From Candidatus Melainabacteria bacterium (GTDB lineage: Bacteria > Cyanobacteriota > Vampirovibrionia > Obscuribacterales > Obscuribacteraceae), in NCBI GenBank assembly GCA_003963305.1, contig RXJR01000032.1, positions 1-64,000 of the forward strand: a stretch of 64,000 nucleotides of DNA. The letters are read 5' to 3'. Below are positions 1 to 9,787 of the stretch, in pieces; the first letter of the stretch is position 1, and each line of letters begins with the position of its first letter. The position numbers were made by a program, and so were the translations under genes. The notes beneath the pieces are model-generated. The model was not told the DNA's origin. It saw nothing but the letters and a program-made list of their open reading frames with translations, and ran no database searches.

Positions 1-479
1 TGGTCCGGTGCCAGCTGCGCCAACAACTGCTTCGAGCTTCCGGTCGAAGTGGCTGACAGCACTGGTGCTGGTTCGTTCGATTCTGCTGCTACTGGTGCTG
101 CCGACGGTGCTTCCGCCTCAGTCACTACAGCTGGTGCTACTTCTTTGGTTGCAGGAGCTGGTGCAGCTTCTGGAAGAAGGTTAGCCATCGCAGGATGTAT
201 GGTCAGGGCGGCTGCAGGCGCTGCACCGATCGATGCAGCATCCTTGGCTTTGCTGCCGAGGAAGAGCATCGCGTGACCCGCAGAGGTCGAAGGAGCAGAG
301 TGAGCAGGTCGCACTGGACCAGTTGACTTCTTGGCCTTCACGCCATTCGCTTGTGGAGCATTGACCCCAGACATCTTCTGCCAGATGCTGGCATCAGGTG
401 CGGAGTGTGCCGCTAGTAAATTTGCCTGCATCAGCGTTAGCGAAACGCTCAAGGACAAGCACAGTTGGGGCTTATTCAT
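1..479 (-). CDS. Secreted Ala/Pro-rich protein, truncated by left window edge
   Basis: An open frame runs from an ATG at 479 to the left edge (about 159 codons) with no stop, so the 3' end is missing. An in-frame TGA directly precedes the ATG, so translation cannot start further upstream, and GAGGGAG sits just before it as a ribosome site. Residues 1-27 look like a Sec signal peptide (MNKPQLCLSLS, then a hydrophobic stretch ending LLAAHSA). The rest is low-complexity, rich in Ala, Pro, Ser and Val, typical of an extracellular or periplasmic linker. No catalytic domain is visible and no function can be given. The plus-strand frame at 49-276 is its mirror image. Confidence 0.6.
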   Translation of the reverse strand, partial: MNKPQLCLSLSVSLTLMQANLLAAHSAPDASIWQKMSGVNAPQANGVKAKKSTGPVRPAHSAPSTSAGHAMLFLGSKAKDAASIGAAPAAALTIHPAMANLLPEAAPAPATKEVAPAVVTEAEAPSAAPVAAESNEPAPVLSATSTGSSKQLLAQLAPD

Positions 480-1052
480 TCAACTCTCCCTCTTCTAGCT
501 CTCATTCTTGCCACCATAGTACGTTGAGAGCCACATCCGTGTTAGCCGATCTTACCGGCTCGTCCAGAAGCTTAACATGACTTTCCGCTGTCTGCACGAA
601 TCTTTTTTCATTGCCAGACGGCAACTTAAAGTTCCTCATTATTTTTTCAGACACTAATTTTCTCCACTTCTACAAAGGCGCATGGGAAGAGGCATTCAGC
701 CCTGCCACAATACTTACAGAAGCCTTACAAGTCAAACAATTGACAACCGCATTTGGTGCCAGATGAAATTAACAAGCATGTCAAGGGAGTCTTCAAAGTT
801 TCAATTGCGGTTCTCTGGCAGTTATCAGAAGCAATAATCGAGGAATTCTAAATGTCAGGTGCAAATCCGGAAGTCAATTCATCCTTGCACTCTGGGTGCC
901 ATTAATAAGAATGGTATATACTCAGTTCTGCTACGACGTAAACACACGTGCGTCAGTGCTGGGCGAATCTAATTGACAAATAAAATCAGTCAAATCTACT
1001 TGAGCCAGGGCTCAGCCGAACGGCATCCATTACCAAGCGAGAGACACAAATA
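480..1052. other. Divergent intergenic region with TTACA direct repeat
   Basis: These 570 bases separate the leftward secreted-protein gene from rpaB and hold no convincing ORF. Two TTACA motifs at 714-718 and 725-729 lie 11 bp apart in the same orientation, the arrangement expected of an OmpR/PhoB-type regulator site and similar to, but not identical with, the cyanobacterial HLR1 box bound by RpaB. TTGACA sequences occur near 740 and at 973-978, but no good -10 could be matched. Function is unproven. Confidence 0.3.
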
Positions 1053-1781
1053 GTGGTTGAAAACAGTAACGAGCAAGAGAAAGTTCTTGTTGTTGACGAT
1101 GAAGCTTCGATCAGAAGAATTCTCGAAACGCGATTGAAGTTGGCTGGCTACAACGTGGCCACCGCAGCTGATGGGCAGGAAGCGCTGGAGCAATTCAACG
1201 CATTCCAACCCGATCTGGTAATCCTAGACGTCATGTTGCCCAGAATGGACGGGTACGAGGTCTGCCGAGAGATCAGAAAGACTTCCGATACGCCCATCAT
1301 CATGCTGACAGCAGTTGCAGACGTATCAAACCGCATTCAAGGGTTGGAAATAGGTGCCGATGACTACGTAGTCAAGCCCTTCAGCCCGAGCGAACTGGAA
1401 GCCAGAATCAAAGCAGTCTTGCGACGTACGGTTGAACGACATCAAGAAGCCGGACAAAGTAAAAGTACTAACGTTATTACGATCGGCAATCTGAAAATTG
1501 ATTTAAATAAGCGGCAAGTAACGCGTAAAAACGAGCGCATTCGCCTGACGGGAATGGAGTTCAGCTTGCTCGAACTGCTTGTCACCAATTCTGGCAAACC
1601 TTACTCGCGCGGAGAAATTTTGCAGCAAGTTTGGGCTTACCCGCCGGATCACAGAATCGATACCCGAGTCGTTGATGTTCACATCAGCCGCTTGAGATCG
1701 AAGCTGGAAGAGGATTCATCCAACCCAGACTTGATTTTGACTGCCCGTGGCATCGGCTACATGTTCCAGAAAATCAACTAA
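1053..1781 (+). CDS. rpaB: RpaB-like (Ycf27) OmpR-family response regulator
   Basis: A 242-residue two-component response regulator. Residues 9-125 form the receiver domain: acidic pocket DD at 15-16, phospho-acceptor Asp59 in VILDVMLP, and Lys108 in VKPF. Residues 140-240 form the winged-helix DNA-binding domain ending GIGYMF. The N-terminal stretch EASIRRILETRL and the GLEIGADDYVVKPFSPSELEARI segment are very close to cyanobacterial RpaB/Ycf27, which binds HLR1 boxes and controls light and redox stress genes. The start is GTG with a weak upstream purine run. No histidine kinase is adjacent, so the gene is an orphan here. What an RpaB does without photosystems is unknown. The family call is confident; the regulon is not known. 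Confidence 0.9.
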   Translation: MVENSNEQEKVLVVDDEASIRRILETRLKLAGYNVATAADGQEALEQFNAFQPDLVILDVMLPRMDGYEVCREIRKTSDTPIIMLTAVADVSNRIQGLEIGADDYVVKPFSPSELEARIKAVLRRTVERHQEAGQSKSTNVITIGNLKIDLNKRQVTRKNERIRLTGMEFSLLELLVTNSGKPYSRGEILQQVWAYPPDHRIDTRVVDVHISRLRSKLEEDSSNPDLILTARGIGYMFQKIN

Positions 1782-1851
1782 GAATCAAATGATCTAGTCG
1801 GCAGATTATTCGAAAGAAATCTTAATGACGAAATCAAACTGACAGATAACA

Positions 1852-1886
1852 AAAGGATGCGGTTCAAAACCGCATCCTTTATTTTC
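1852..1886. terminator. Bidirectional terminator between rpaB and ahcY
   Basis: A perfect 13-bp stem (1852-1864 with 1868-1880, arms AAAGGATGCGGTT and its complement) with a 3-nt loop is followed by TTTATTTTC on the plus strand and by a T-run on the minus strand. It ends both convergent genes. Confidence 0.9.
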
Positions 1887-1914
1887 AAGAGCGTGATACC
1901 AGAGGTGGTTCTAC

Positions 1915-3327
1915 CTAGTAGCGATAGTGCTCCGGCTTGTACGGTCCTTCGACAGGCACGCCAATGTATTTCGCCTGGTCGTCGCTTAGCTTGGTCAGCT
2001 CAGCATCGAGTTTGGCAAGTTGCAGCCTGGCCACTCTTTCGTCGAGGTGCTTAGGCAGTACGTAAACGCCAGGTGCGTATTCACCTTGCTTGGTGAACAA
2101 TTCAATCTGGGCGAGAACCTGGTTGGCAAAACTGCTCGACATAACAAATGAGGGGTGACCAGTTCCGCAGCCGAGGTTCACGAGCCTGCCCTTAGCCAAC
2201 AAGATGATGCGGCGACCATCCGGGAAGATGATGTGATCGACTTGCGGCTTGATCTCTTCCCATTTGTACTGGGAGAGCGAGGCAACATCTATTTCACTGT
2301 CGAAGTGACCGATGTTGCAGACGATGGCATTGTTCTTCATTTTGAACATGTGATCATGCTTGATGACACCAAAGTTGCCGGTGCAGGTAACAAAGATGTC
2401 GGCCTTGTCTGCAGCGTAGTCCATGGTGACAACTTTGTAGCCTTCCATGGCGGCTTGCAATGCGCAAATCGGATCGATTTCGGTAACCCAAACATTGGCG
2501 CTCAAAGCACGAAGAGCCTGGGCACTGCCTTTGCCTACATCACCATAACCGCAAACGACGGCGATTTTGCCGGCGATCATAACGTCGGTGGCACGCTTGA
2601 TACCATCGACGAGGCTTTCGCGGCAACCGTACAAGTTGTCGAACTTCGACTTGGTGACGGAATCATTGACATTGAAGCAGGGGAACGGCAGATCGCCTTT
2701 CTTCTGCATCTCGTACAAGCGGTGCACGCCTGTTGTGGTTTCTTCGCTCACGCCTTTGATATTGGCGCGAATGCGGCTGTAAAAGGTTGGATCGGTAGCC
2801 AATTTCTTCTTGATCGAAGCATAGAGAACTTCCTCTTCTTCGCTCGTGGGCTTGGCCAAAACCGATTGATCTTTTTCAGCTTTGCTGCCGAGAAGAACCA
2901 GCAACGTGGCATCGCCACCGTCATCGAGAATCATGTTGGGCGTTCCACCGTCATGCCATTCCATGATGCGGTGCGTGAATTCCCAGTAGTCTTCGAGCGA
3001 TTCGCCCTTAACTGCAAAAACCGGGGTGCCGCTGTCAGCAATCGCAGCCGCGGCGTGATCTTGTGTCGAAAAGATATTGCAGCTGGCCCAACGCACTTCG
3101 GCGCCGAGTTCAACCAGGGTTTGGATGAGCACTGCGGTCTGAATGGTCATGTGCAAAGAACCAGCGATGCGAGCGCCTTTGAGCGGACGGCTGCCGGCAT
3201 GTTCTTTGCGGATAGACATCAAACCGGGCATCTCTGTCTCAGCGATGGCGATTTCCCGGTGTCCCCATGGCGCCAATTTGATATCGGCGACTGCATAGTC
3301 CACTTTAGGTGGATTCTTCACTGTCAT
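1915..3327 (-). CDS. ahcY: S-adenosyl-L-homocysteine hydrolase
   Basis: This 470-residue NAD-dependent enzyme splits S-adenosylhomocysteine into adenosine and homocysteine and so relieves product inhibition of methyltransferases. The whole family sequence is present: the substrate domain with [12 protein letters not shown] and [16 protein letters not shown], the DDGGD loop, the NAD site [23 protein letters not shown], and the C-terminal KPEHYRY that reaches into the partner's active site. The length is normal. AAGGAGG lies at a good distance before the ATG. The gene stands alone and is preceded by a promoter, an SAH riboswitch and a terminator hairpin, so expression should rise as substrate accumulates. 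The plus-strand frame at 2155-3390 is a shadow. Confidence 0.97.
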   Translation of the reverse strand: MTVKNPPKVDYAVADIKLAPWGHREIAIAETEMPGLMSIRKEHAGSRPLKGARIAGSLHMTIQTAVLIQTLVELGAEVRWASCNIFSTQDHAAAAIADSGTPVFAVKGESLEDYWEFTHRIMEWHDGGTPNMILDDGGDATLLVLLGSKAEKDQSVLAKPTSEEEEVLYASIKKKLATDPTFYSRIRANIKGVSEETTTGVHRLYEMQKKGDLPFPCFNVNDSVTKSKFDNLYGCRESLVDGIKRATDVMIAGKIAVVCGYGDVGKGSAQALRALSANVWVTEIDPICALQAAMEGYKVVTMDYAADKADIFVTCTGNFGVIKHDHMFKMKNNAIVCNIGHFDSEIDVASLSQYKWEEIKPQVDHIIFPDGRRIILLAKGRLVNLGCGTGHPSFVMSSSFANQVLAQIELFTKQGEYAPGVYVLPKHLDERVARLQLAKLDAELTKLSDDQAKYIGVPVEGPYKPEHYRY

Positions 3328-3355
3328 TCGTACCTCCTTAGCTCAAACGCAAAAT

Positions 3356-3384
3356 GCGCCCGTGAGCCGAATCCTCACGAGCGC
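3356..3384 (-). terminator. Expression-platform hairpin of the ahcY leader
   Basis: On the minus strand GCGCTCGTGAG (3384-3374) pairs with CTCACGGGCGC (3366-3356) through 11 bp including one G-U, and is followed by ATTTTGCGTTT. Its first six bases are the same ones that close the riboswitch P1 helix, so the two structures exclude each other. Confidence 0.7.
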
Positions 3385-3443
3385 CGTTAACTTGGGATAT
3401 CTCCCCGCACCGAGCCTGGTCTCAAAGATCGCAGCGCTCCTCA
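3379..3443 (-). ncRNA. SAH riboswitch upstream of ahcY
   Basis: Read on the minus strand, the leader contains the three conserved blocks of the SAH riboswitch in order: GAGGAGCGCTGC (3442-3431), CCAGGCTCGG, and AACGGCGCTC (3388-3379). GAGCGC (3439-3434) pairs with GCGCTC (3384-3379) to form P1. This class binds S-adenosylhomocysteine and turns on SAH-recycling genes, and ahcY is exactly the gene downstream. SAH binding should hold the 3379-3384 strand in P1 and prevent the overlapping terminator, giving an ON switch. Confidence 0.88.
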
Positions 3444-3454
3444 GTGCTGGCAAC

Positions 3455-3483
3455 ATTATCTCATGACTAACCAGCCTGGCCAA
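3455..3483 (-). promoter_or_regulatory. Predicted sigma70-type promoter for ahcY
   Basis: On the minus strand TTGGCC (-35, 3483-3478) is followed after exactly 17 bases by GATAAT (-10, 3460-3455). Transcription would begin a few bases before the SAH aptamer, which supports the assignment. Confidence 0.55.
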
Positions 3484-3781
3484 AACCGGTACAGAAACAC
3501 TAATAATTTGCTGAAACGCGCACCGGTCGCAATTGCTGAGACACAACAGCAAAGGTTCAAAACAGAGACGATCTTATCTATCCGAGCGGAAAAGCCAGCG
3601 GCAAGGGGCAGAAGCATAAGGGACTCCTCTCTCTGCCGAATCATATATAGGAAGCACTTCACCGATTGACTCTGCGCCGGTTGCCAACAGGAATAATTAA
3701 GAATTGTGATCTAGTTTCCAGCGCGGATAATTCCTTTGATTTCAAGGGAACATTAGTAGCAGAGAGAGCGACGGTATTGAT
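3484..3781. other. Intergenic region with a dyad near the 3782 gene
   Basis: No convincing gene is seen in these 300 bases. A near-perfect dyad at 3731-3750 (TTCCTTTGA facing TCAAGGGAA, separated by two bases) lies about 30 bp before the next start codon and could be an operator. Confidence 0.2.
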
Positions 3782-4417
3782 ATGGAAACCCTAAGTCACA
3801 AGAAGATTGCTGTTTTAAGTGCCGCTTTGATGGCCAGCATCACGCTTCTGCCGGCTCAATCAAATGTTCTTCACGGCTACCTCGAGCACAAAGCCGAGCA
3901 AACTGCACCAGCCGCGACACCAAATCAGGCATCCAGCCCTGCACCAAATCCGGCACCATCTACTGACTCTATATCTGGTGCAGTCGAAGCACTTATACCG
4001 GAAAGCTATCCACCCGGTTATCAAGGGTCATGGCATTGCGTCACCACGGTCGTCGACTCCGGAGTGCCAGCCATTCCAACCGGTCAGGTCATGCTCAGCG
4101 ACGTCACCTTCGCCCGACAGGCTGACGGTCGAATCACAGCCGCGTGGACTCAGCCAGGTTGGACAGAGAGCACGTCGTCGGTGACGGCTTTCAGCAGCAC
4201 TGAAGCACGGGTAGACAGGACCAACTATTTTGTCTCCAAGGATCTGGACCAGTCCTGGGCTGCACGTTCACGAGATCAGTTCACCCAGAACAGCAGACAA
4301 TCCATAACGGCCAAAAGCTACGTCGATCAATATATTGATGGGCAATTCGTCGGCCGCTATCGAACCACTTCACTGCTGCAAAAATCACCTGGATCAGATA
4401 TCGCTTTCGCTCAGTAG
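3782..4417 (+). CDS. Secreted protein of unknown function
   Basis: A 211-residue protein starting at ATG. Residues 1-28 are a Sec signal peptide (KK, then AVLSAALMASITLLPAQS). Residues 40-65 form a Pro/Ala/Ser linker (NQASSPAPNPAPSTDS). A compact domain follows from about residue 80 to the end, beginning PPGYQGSWHCVTTVVDSG and rich in Thr, Ser and aromatics, which suggests a small beta-rich extracellular domain. A single Cys remains after the signal. The ribosome site is weak. I recognise no family and propose no function. The 24-26 nt repeat array begins about 100 bp downstream. Confidence 0.7.
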   Translation: METLSHKKIAVLSAALMASITLLPAQSNVLHGYLEHKAEQTAPAATPNQASSPAPNPAPSTDSISGAVEALIPESYPPGYQGSWHCVTTVVDSGVPAIPTGQVMLSDVTFARQADGRITAAWTQPGWTESTSSVTAFSSTEARVDRTNYFVSKDLDQSWAARSRDQFTQNSRQSITAKSYVDQYIDGQFVGRYRTTSLLQKSPGSDIAFAQ

Positions 4418-4519
4418 GTCCAAGAGACACAGGCAAGATACGGATAGTCGGCTGAGCCTAAATCCGTTCCCCGGTCAGGTAAGGCTTTAGCTAAGGCTGC
4501 TATCTGGCGTTAGTTATGT

Positions 4520-4741
4520 GGTGCCCCAGACCGTGGTGGCTATATGGTGCCCCAGACCGTGGTGGCTATATGGTGCCAAAACCCTGGTGGCTATATGGTG
4601 CCAGACCCTGGTGGCTATATGGTGCCAGACCCCGGTGGCTATATGGTGCCAGACCCTGGTGGCTATATGGTGCCAGAACCGTGGTGGCGATATGGTGCCA
4701 GACCCCGGTAGCTATATGGTGCCAGATCCGGGTAGCTATAT
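4520..4741. repeat. Nine-unit 24-26 nt tandem repeat array
   Basis: Nine head-to-tail copies of a unit with consensus GGTGCCAGACCC, then TGGTGGCTATAT. Unit starts are 4520, 4546, 4572, 4597, 4621, 4645, 4669, 4694 and 4718, and unit lengths are 26, 26, 25, 24, 24, 24, 25, 24 and 24. The 24-nt form reads as MVPDPGGY in one frame, but the 25 and 26-nt units break every frame, so the present array is not a clean coding repeat. There are no unique spacers, so it is not a CRISPR. Confidence 0.9.
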
Positions 4742-5071
4742 GAAGCCGCAGGTTCCGGCTTAAAGCATTACTGACGGCATCGCGACAGTGCCCACCAAAT
4801 ATATGCCGAACTTTTGAACCGGCAGAATACCTATATATGATGGTGGCAATGTGGTGGCTATATATAGATGGTGGCATTATAGTGGCAGCCGTCAGCAGAT
4901 ATGATCAACACCAGATGTGGTGCCAAGAGATCTATAGCCGAGAAACGACACCATATATAGCGGGCACCGATGGACAGATACGCCATCGGCAAAACAGCCA
5001 CCGGCGGGGCTAATCGCCACCTGCCGGCATAGCATCTGCGAACCGAAGCAATCCTCAATCAATCATTCATG
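4742..5071. repeat. Degenerate remnants of the tandem repeat, no gene
   Basis: About 330 bases with no supported ORF. Pieces of the repeat unit persist, for example GTGGTGGCTATATATAG at 4851-4867 and GATGGTGGC just after it. At 4948-4969 there is an inverted degenerate copy (reverse complement CGGTGCCCGCTATATATGG). The stretch looks like an older, decayed part of the array. Confidence 0.5.
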
Positions 5072-5109
5072 CAAAACAAACATCCCAGCAGCAAGAGCCA
5101 CTGGGATGT
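5072..5109 (-). terminator. Terminator downstream of eno
   Basis: On the minus strand ACATCCCAG (5109-5101) pairs with CTGGGATGT (5088-5080), a 9-bp stem with a 12-nt loop, followed by TTGTTTTG. It lies about 30 bp past the eno stop codon. Confidence 0.75.
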
Positions 5110-5138
5110 CGGAATTAGTTTGTGCCGAAAAGGCAGTT

Positions 5139-6485
<1,347 letters not shown>

Positions 6486-6535
6486 TTATTTTCACCAGAA
6501 AAATCATTTCTGATGGTGCAACATTTAGTTGTTCA

Positions 6536-6564
6536 AGTATAATCCTTTTCACTGGGGTTCTTAA
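6536..6564. promoter_or_regulatory. Overlapping divergent -10 elements between eno and zinc-ribbon gene
   Basis: On the minus strand TTAAGA (6564-6559), a 17-base spacer and TATACT (6541-6536) could drive eno. On the plus strand TATAAT at 6538-6543 could drive the rightward gene, although its -35 is poor. The two -10 elements overlap, so the promoters may compete. Confidence 0.35.
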
Positions 6565-6647
6565 TTTCCGGTTGGCGCAGGGAATATCCAGTAACTTGGT
6601 GTGGTATCAGTGACATTTCATTCAAAACCTAGAAGTGGTGGTCCAGC

Positions 6648-7025
6648 ATGGGCAAATTCCATGGCGGAGGTTTCCAGGCTATCCAGGAATACTTCCAGCA
6701 GAAGAGTTGCCGATTTTGCGATAATCCGTTTTCTTCCGAAGGCATTCAACTGCTTAGAGAAGAGCCCGGTGTTCTTGTGGTGCGTGTAACTTGCAGTTCT
6801 TGCGGACATCCGCTGGGTGTGGCAATAGTGGGAACTAACAATCGCGGTCAAAAAGAAAGACCCAATTGTCCTGCTGATTGGACTAAGAAAGACATCGAAC
6901 GTCTTTCCAAAAATCCTGCTATTACCTACGATGACGTTTTGAACGCACATGAGTTCTTTACCAAATTGGGCTCCGATTGGGCCCAGCACATCCCCCGGCT
7001 GCGCAGAGCTGCACAAAGTCAATAA
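6648..7025 (+). CDS. Small zinc-ribbon protein
   Basis: A 125-residue cytosolic protein starting at ATG. Residues 21-54 hold two Cys pairs, CRFC and CSSC (the latter in RVTCSSCGHPLGVAIVG), about 28 residues apart, which is a treble-clef or zinc-ribbon arrangement. The rest is polar with no membrane segment or signal. The radical SAM gene begins 48 bases downstream on the same strand, so co-transcription is plausible. I do not recognise a characterised family; nucleic-acid or protein binding through the ribbon is a guess. Confidence 0.7.
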   Translation: MGKFHGGGFQAIQEYFQQKSCRFCDNPFSSEGIQLLREEPGVLVVRVTCSSCGHPLGVAIVGTNNRGQKERPNCPADWTKKDIERLSKNPAITYDDVLNAHEFFTKLGSDWAQHIPRLRRAAQSQ

Positions 7026-7073
7026 GTCTAGCAGGCCAAGCCGCCCAGACTGAAAATCTGCCAAAATAAAGGC

Positions 7074-8681
7074 ATGCAGCGTAACGAAGTATGCCTTGTC
7101 ACCAGACAAGCCAAAGAGAATCCTCTCTTTGGCGTCTCTTGGTATTTTCCCAACACATACGCCGTGGGCATGTCAGGGCTTGGCTATCAGCTAGTCTGGT
7201 CACTCATAGACAAGGACCCAGAAGTCGTTGTCAATCGGGGATTTTCCGACATGGAGGAGTCTGGAGCCGCCTCGAATGAACTCTTTGGCTTCACTGTATC
7301 GTGGGAACTTGACTTCATCAACATACTTGCCATCCTCGAAAAACATGGAATCGCCTATTGTTCGACAGACCGCAGCGATGATTCACCTCTTGTCTTCGGT
7401 GGCGGCCCGGTACTGAGTGCCAATCCCGAGCCATTTGCTGATTTTTTCGACGTCGTATTGCTGGGCGACGCTGAAGCTATCGTTCCGAACTTCATCAACG
7501 CCTGGAAAACCGCCAGAGAGCTTCCAGGCAGGCAAGCCAAACTGCAACAACTTGCCACCATACCTGGGGTCTATGTTCCATCACTCTACAGTCATACATA
7601 TTCGTCGAACGACGGGCCCATTGAAAGCATACAAACACTATCGGTGGTGCCGACGAAAATCACCAAGCAACTATATGTGCCACCACCAGACTACATGGCA
7701 CATACCCAAATCCTCAGCCCAGACACGGCGTGGGGAGACACTTTCCTCGCAGAAATCGTGCGCTCGTGTCCTCAAGAATGCAGGTTTTGCCTGGCTAGCT
7801 TTTTAACAAGACCGTTTCGTCCTATAAATGTCGATACGATAATGAACAAGATCGATATAGGACTGCAGCATACAAACAAAATTGGTCTGCTCGGCCCGAG
7901 TGTCACTGAACATCCGCATTTCGACGAGTTAGCAGCCAGACTTTCTCAGCGTGACAACATTCAAATATCAGTCGCTTCAATACGCGCTGATACCATCAGC
8001 GATACTGTCTTGCAAATGCTGCGGAAGCTCAATCAGAAATCCGTGACAATCGCAATTGAATCCGGCTCGGAACGATTGCGAGCGATCATGAAAAAGAATC
8101 TGAGCGAAGAGGAAATTTGCCACGCGGTAGACCTGATTGAAGCCAGCGGTCTGGAAAGCGTCAAATTTTACGGCATTGTTGGTCTGCCGCACGAGACGCA
8201 AGACGACTTGAACGAAACAGTCAGGTTGATGCAGTCCCTCAAAAAGAAACATCGCCGGCTCCGCTTCGTATTTGGTGTCAGCTCTTTCGTGCCTAAAGCG
8301 CAGACTCCCTATCAATGGAACGGTCGCAGCAAAGATTGCAAAGCTCGCCTCGAGTACATTCGCAAGCATCTGGCTAAAGTGGGAATCGAAGTGCGCCCGG
8401 AGAGCCATAACTGGAGCGATATCCAGGCCGTCATCTCTCGCGGTGACAGGCGATTGACCGAGCCCTTGATTGAGGTTGCCAAAGAAGGTGGCAGCCTGGG
8501 AGCATGGAAAAAAATCTTTCGGCAGCAAAAAGAATTTCCGATGCTTGACTTTTATGCCTTCAGACAAATTCCAGAAACAGAAATTTTGCCCTGGGAGCAT
8601 CTGACGGAAAACACCAGAACGGAATACCTGCAAAAACATCAAGTCGCAGCAGCCCAACTTGCTCTAACGCTAAATCCATAA
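7074..8681 (+). CDS. B12-binding-type radical SAM protein
   Basis: A 535-residue iron-sulfur enzyme. The N-terminal third (about 1-190) resembles the cobalamin-binding-like region of large radical SAM proteins (FPNTYAVGMSGLGYQLVWSL, VFGGGPVLSANPEP, VLLGDAE). The radical SAM barrel carries the cluster motif C-x3-C-x2-C at Cys232, Cys236 and Cys239 (CPQECRFC), followed by a GPSVTEHPHF segment, SIRADT and IAIESGSERLR. It resembles the uncharacterised TIGR03960-like family common in cyanobacteria, some members of which are fused to DUF2344; no DUF2344 is evident here. The substrate is unknown, with tRNA or cofactor modification the usual guesses. The start codon has a poorly spaced ribosome site, so a later start is possible. 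Confidence 0.8.
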   Translation: MQRNEVCLVTRQAKENPLFGVSWYFPNTYAVGMSGLGYQLVWSLIDKDPEVVVNRGFSDMEESGAASNELFGFTVSWELDFINILAILEKHGIAYCSTDRSDDSPLVFGGGPVLSANPEPFADFFDVVLLGDAEAIVPNFINAWKTARELPGRQAKLQQLATIPGVYVPSLYSHTYSSNDGPIESIQTLSVVPTKITKQLYVPPPDYMAHTQILSPDTAWGDTFLAEIVRSCPQECRFCLASFLTRPFRPINVDTIMNKIDIGLQHTNKIGLLGPSVTEHPHFDELAARLSQRDNIQISVASIRADTISDTVLQMLRKLNQKSVTIAIESGSERLRAIMKKNLSEEEICHAVDLIEASGLESVKFYGIVGLPHETQDDLNETVRLMQSLKKKHRRLRFVFGVSSFVPKAQTPYQWNGRSKDCKARLEYIRKHLAKVGIEVRPESHNWSDIQAVISRGDRRLTEPLIEVAKEGGSLGAWKKIFRQQKEFPMLDFYAFRQIPETEILPWEHLTENTRTEYLQKHQVAAAQLALTLNP

Positions 8682-8829
8682 ACCTCGCCTGGTTCTGGCT
8701 AGGCCTGCGCGCAATTAGACAAAATCAAAAACAAGCGAATTAAAAAGCACTGCCTGCGTTGAAAAGCCTATAAACTAGGGACAAGATCCACCGTTAAGTT
8801 TGCACGGAGATCCTCTACAGGAGTTGTTT

Positions 8830-9765
8830 ATGGACAAGTCTGACCAAACCATCGACGTTGTAAAGCCAATTCGCGACGACCTGATGTCGGGTGCCGCTGA
8901 GCTAGCTTTGCGGGCAATCACGATTTTCCAGGCAGAATTAACCGGACCGGCGGCAGACTCGCCAGCCAGGCTCAAGCAGCGCTTGACCGACACGGCTCGA
9001 GCTCTGATTGACGCTCAGCCCGCTATGGCGCCAGTGTTCCACCTGTGCAATACGGTTCTTCAGGCAGTCAAACAATCCGATTCAGTTGATGCAATCAGAC
9101 AAGACTGTCAGGTCGCCCTCGACAAGTTCGAAAAGACCCTCTGTGACAGCGCTGCGGTCATTGCCGAAGAGGTTTTCGACCTGATTCCTCCCGGCGAACT
9201 CATCTTTGCCTACTCGTTCAGCTCGACAGTTGTCAGCGCTCTTTTGCATGCCCGCGCCAAGGGACGCTACTTCCGCGTCGCCTGCACCGAGGCTCGACCG
9301 AGCATGGAAGGCAGAAAGTTTGCCTCAGTTCTGGCATCAGGCGGTATCGAGGTGATCCACACCTTTGACAACGCTATGGGCCTGGTCCTCCCCAACTGCA
9401 GCACCGCCTTCATGGGCTGTGATTGTGTAGGTAGCCCGGGAGTCGTCAACAAAGTCGGCTCATGGGTTCTGGCAGTGGCCTGCCGAGAACTGGGTATTCC
9501 TCTTTACGCACTCTCCGGCACGGAAAAAATCGTCAATGACGATCGCCTCTTCGAGTTCGAGAAGCACGAGCGACCATCTGACGAAGTCTGGGACTTTACA
9601 ACCAAAGGAATTCGCGTCCTCAACCATCAGTTCGACCTGGTTCCATTTAATCTTTTAAGCGGGCTGGTCACTGAGCGCGGTATCCTTAAAGAGCCAGACA
9701 TCGAGCAATATGTATCAAAGCTCGAGGTTCACGAGGCGCTGAGACTACAACCGGCAACCTTCTAA
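8830..9765 (+). CDS. eIF2B/MtnA-superfamily protein
   Basis: A 311-residue protein. AGGAG six bases before the ATG at 8830 fixes the start. The C-terminal half has the sugar-phosphate isomerase-like fold of initiation factor 2B and methylthioribose-1-phosphate isomerase: FAYSFSSTVVSALLHA, ACTEARPSMEGRKFA, FMGCDCVGSPGVVNKVGSW and IPLYALSGTEKI. The family Asp is kept (GCDCVG), but the Cys that MtnA uses in its TRCNAG motif is absent (FSSTVV instead), so MtnA activity is unlikely. Ribose-1,5-bisphosphate isomerase-like or regulatory roles are possible. It stands between the radical SAM gene and an exported-protein gene. Confidence 0.75.
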   Translation: MDKSDQTIDVVKPIRDDLMSGAAELALRAITIFQAELTGPAADSPARLKQRLTDTARALIDAQPAMAPVFHLCNTVLQAVKQSDSVDAIRQDCQVALDKFEKTLCDSAAVIAEEVFDLIPPGELIFAYSFSSTVVSALLHARAKGRYFRVACTEARPSMEGRKFASVLASGGIEVIHTFDNAMGLVLPNCSTAFMGCDCVGSPGVVNKVGSWVLAVACRELGIPLYALSGTEKIVNDDRLFEFEKHERPSDEVWDFTTKGIRVLNHQFDLVPFNLLSGLVTERGILKEPDIEQYVSKLEVHEALRLQPATF

Positions 9766-9787
9766 AAAATCTCGGATTGACGAAAGT

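Noticed and set aside
2155-3390. 411-codon plus-strand open frame opposite ahcY
   Set aside because: It is the mirror of a certain gene, has no recognisable domain, and crosses the ahcY leader.
4520-4741. CRISPR array
   Set aside because: Units are contiguous with no unique spacers, and no cas genes are near.
4566-4877. 103-codon minus-strand frame with HIAT/APYSH repeats
   Set aside because: All frames through the array are open because the unit has no stop; it lacks a ribosome site and changes motif midway.
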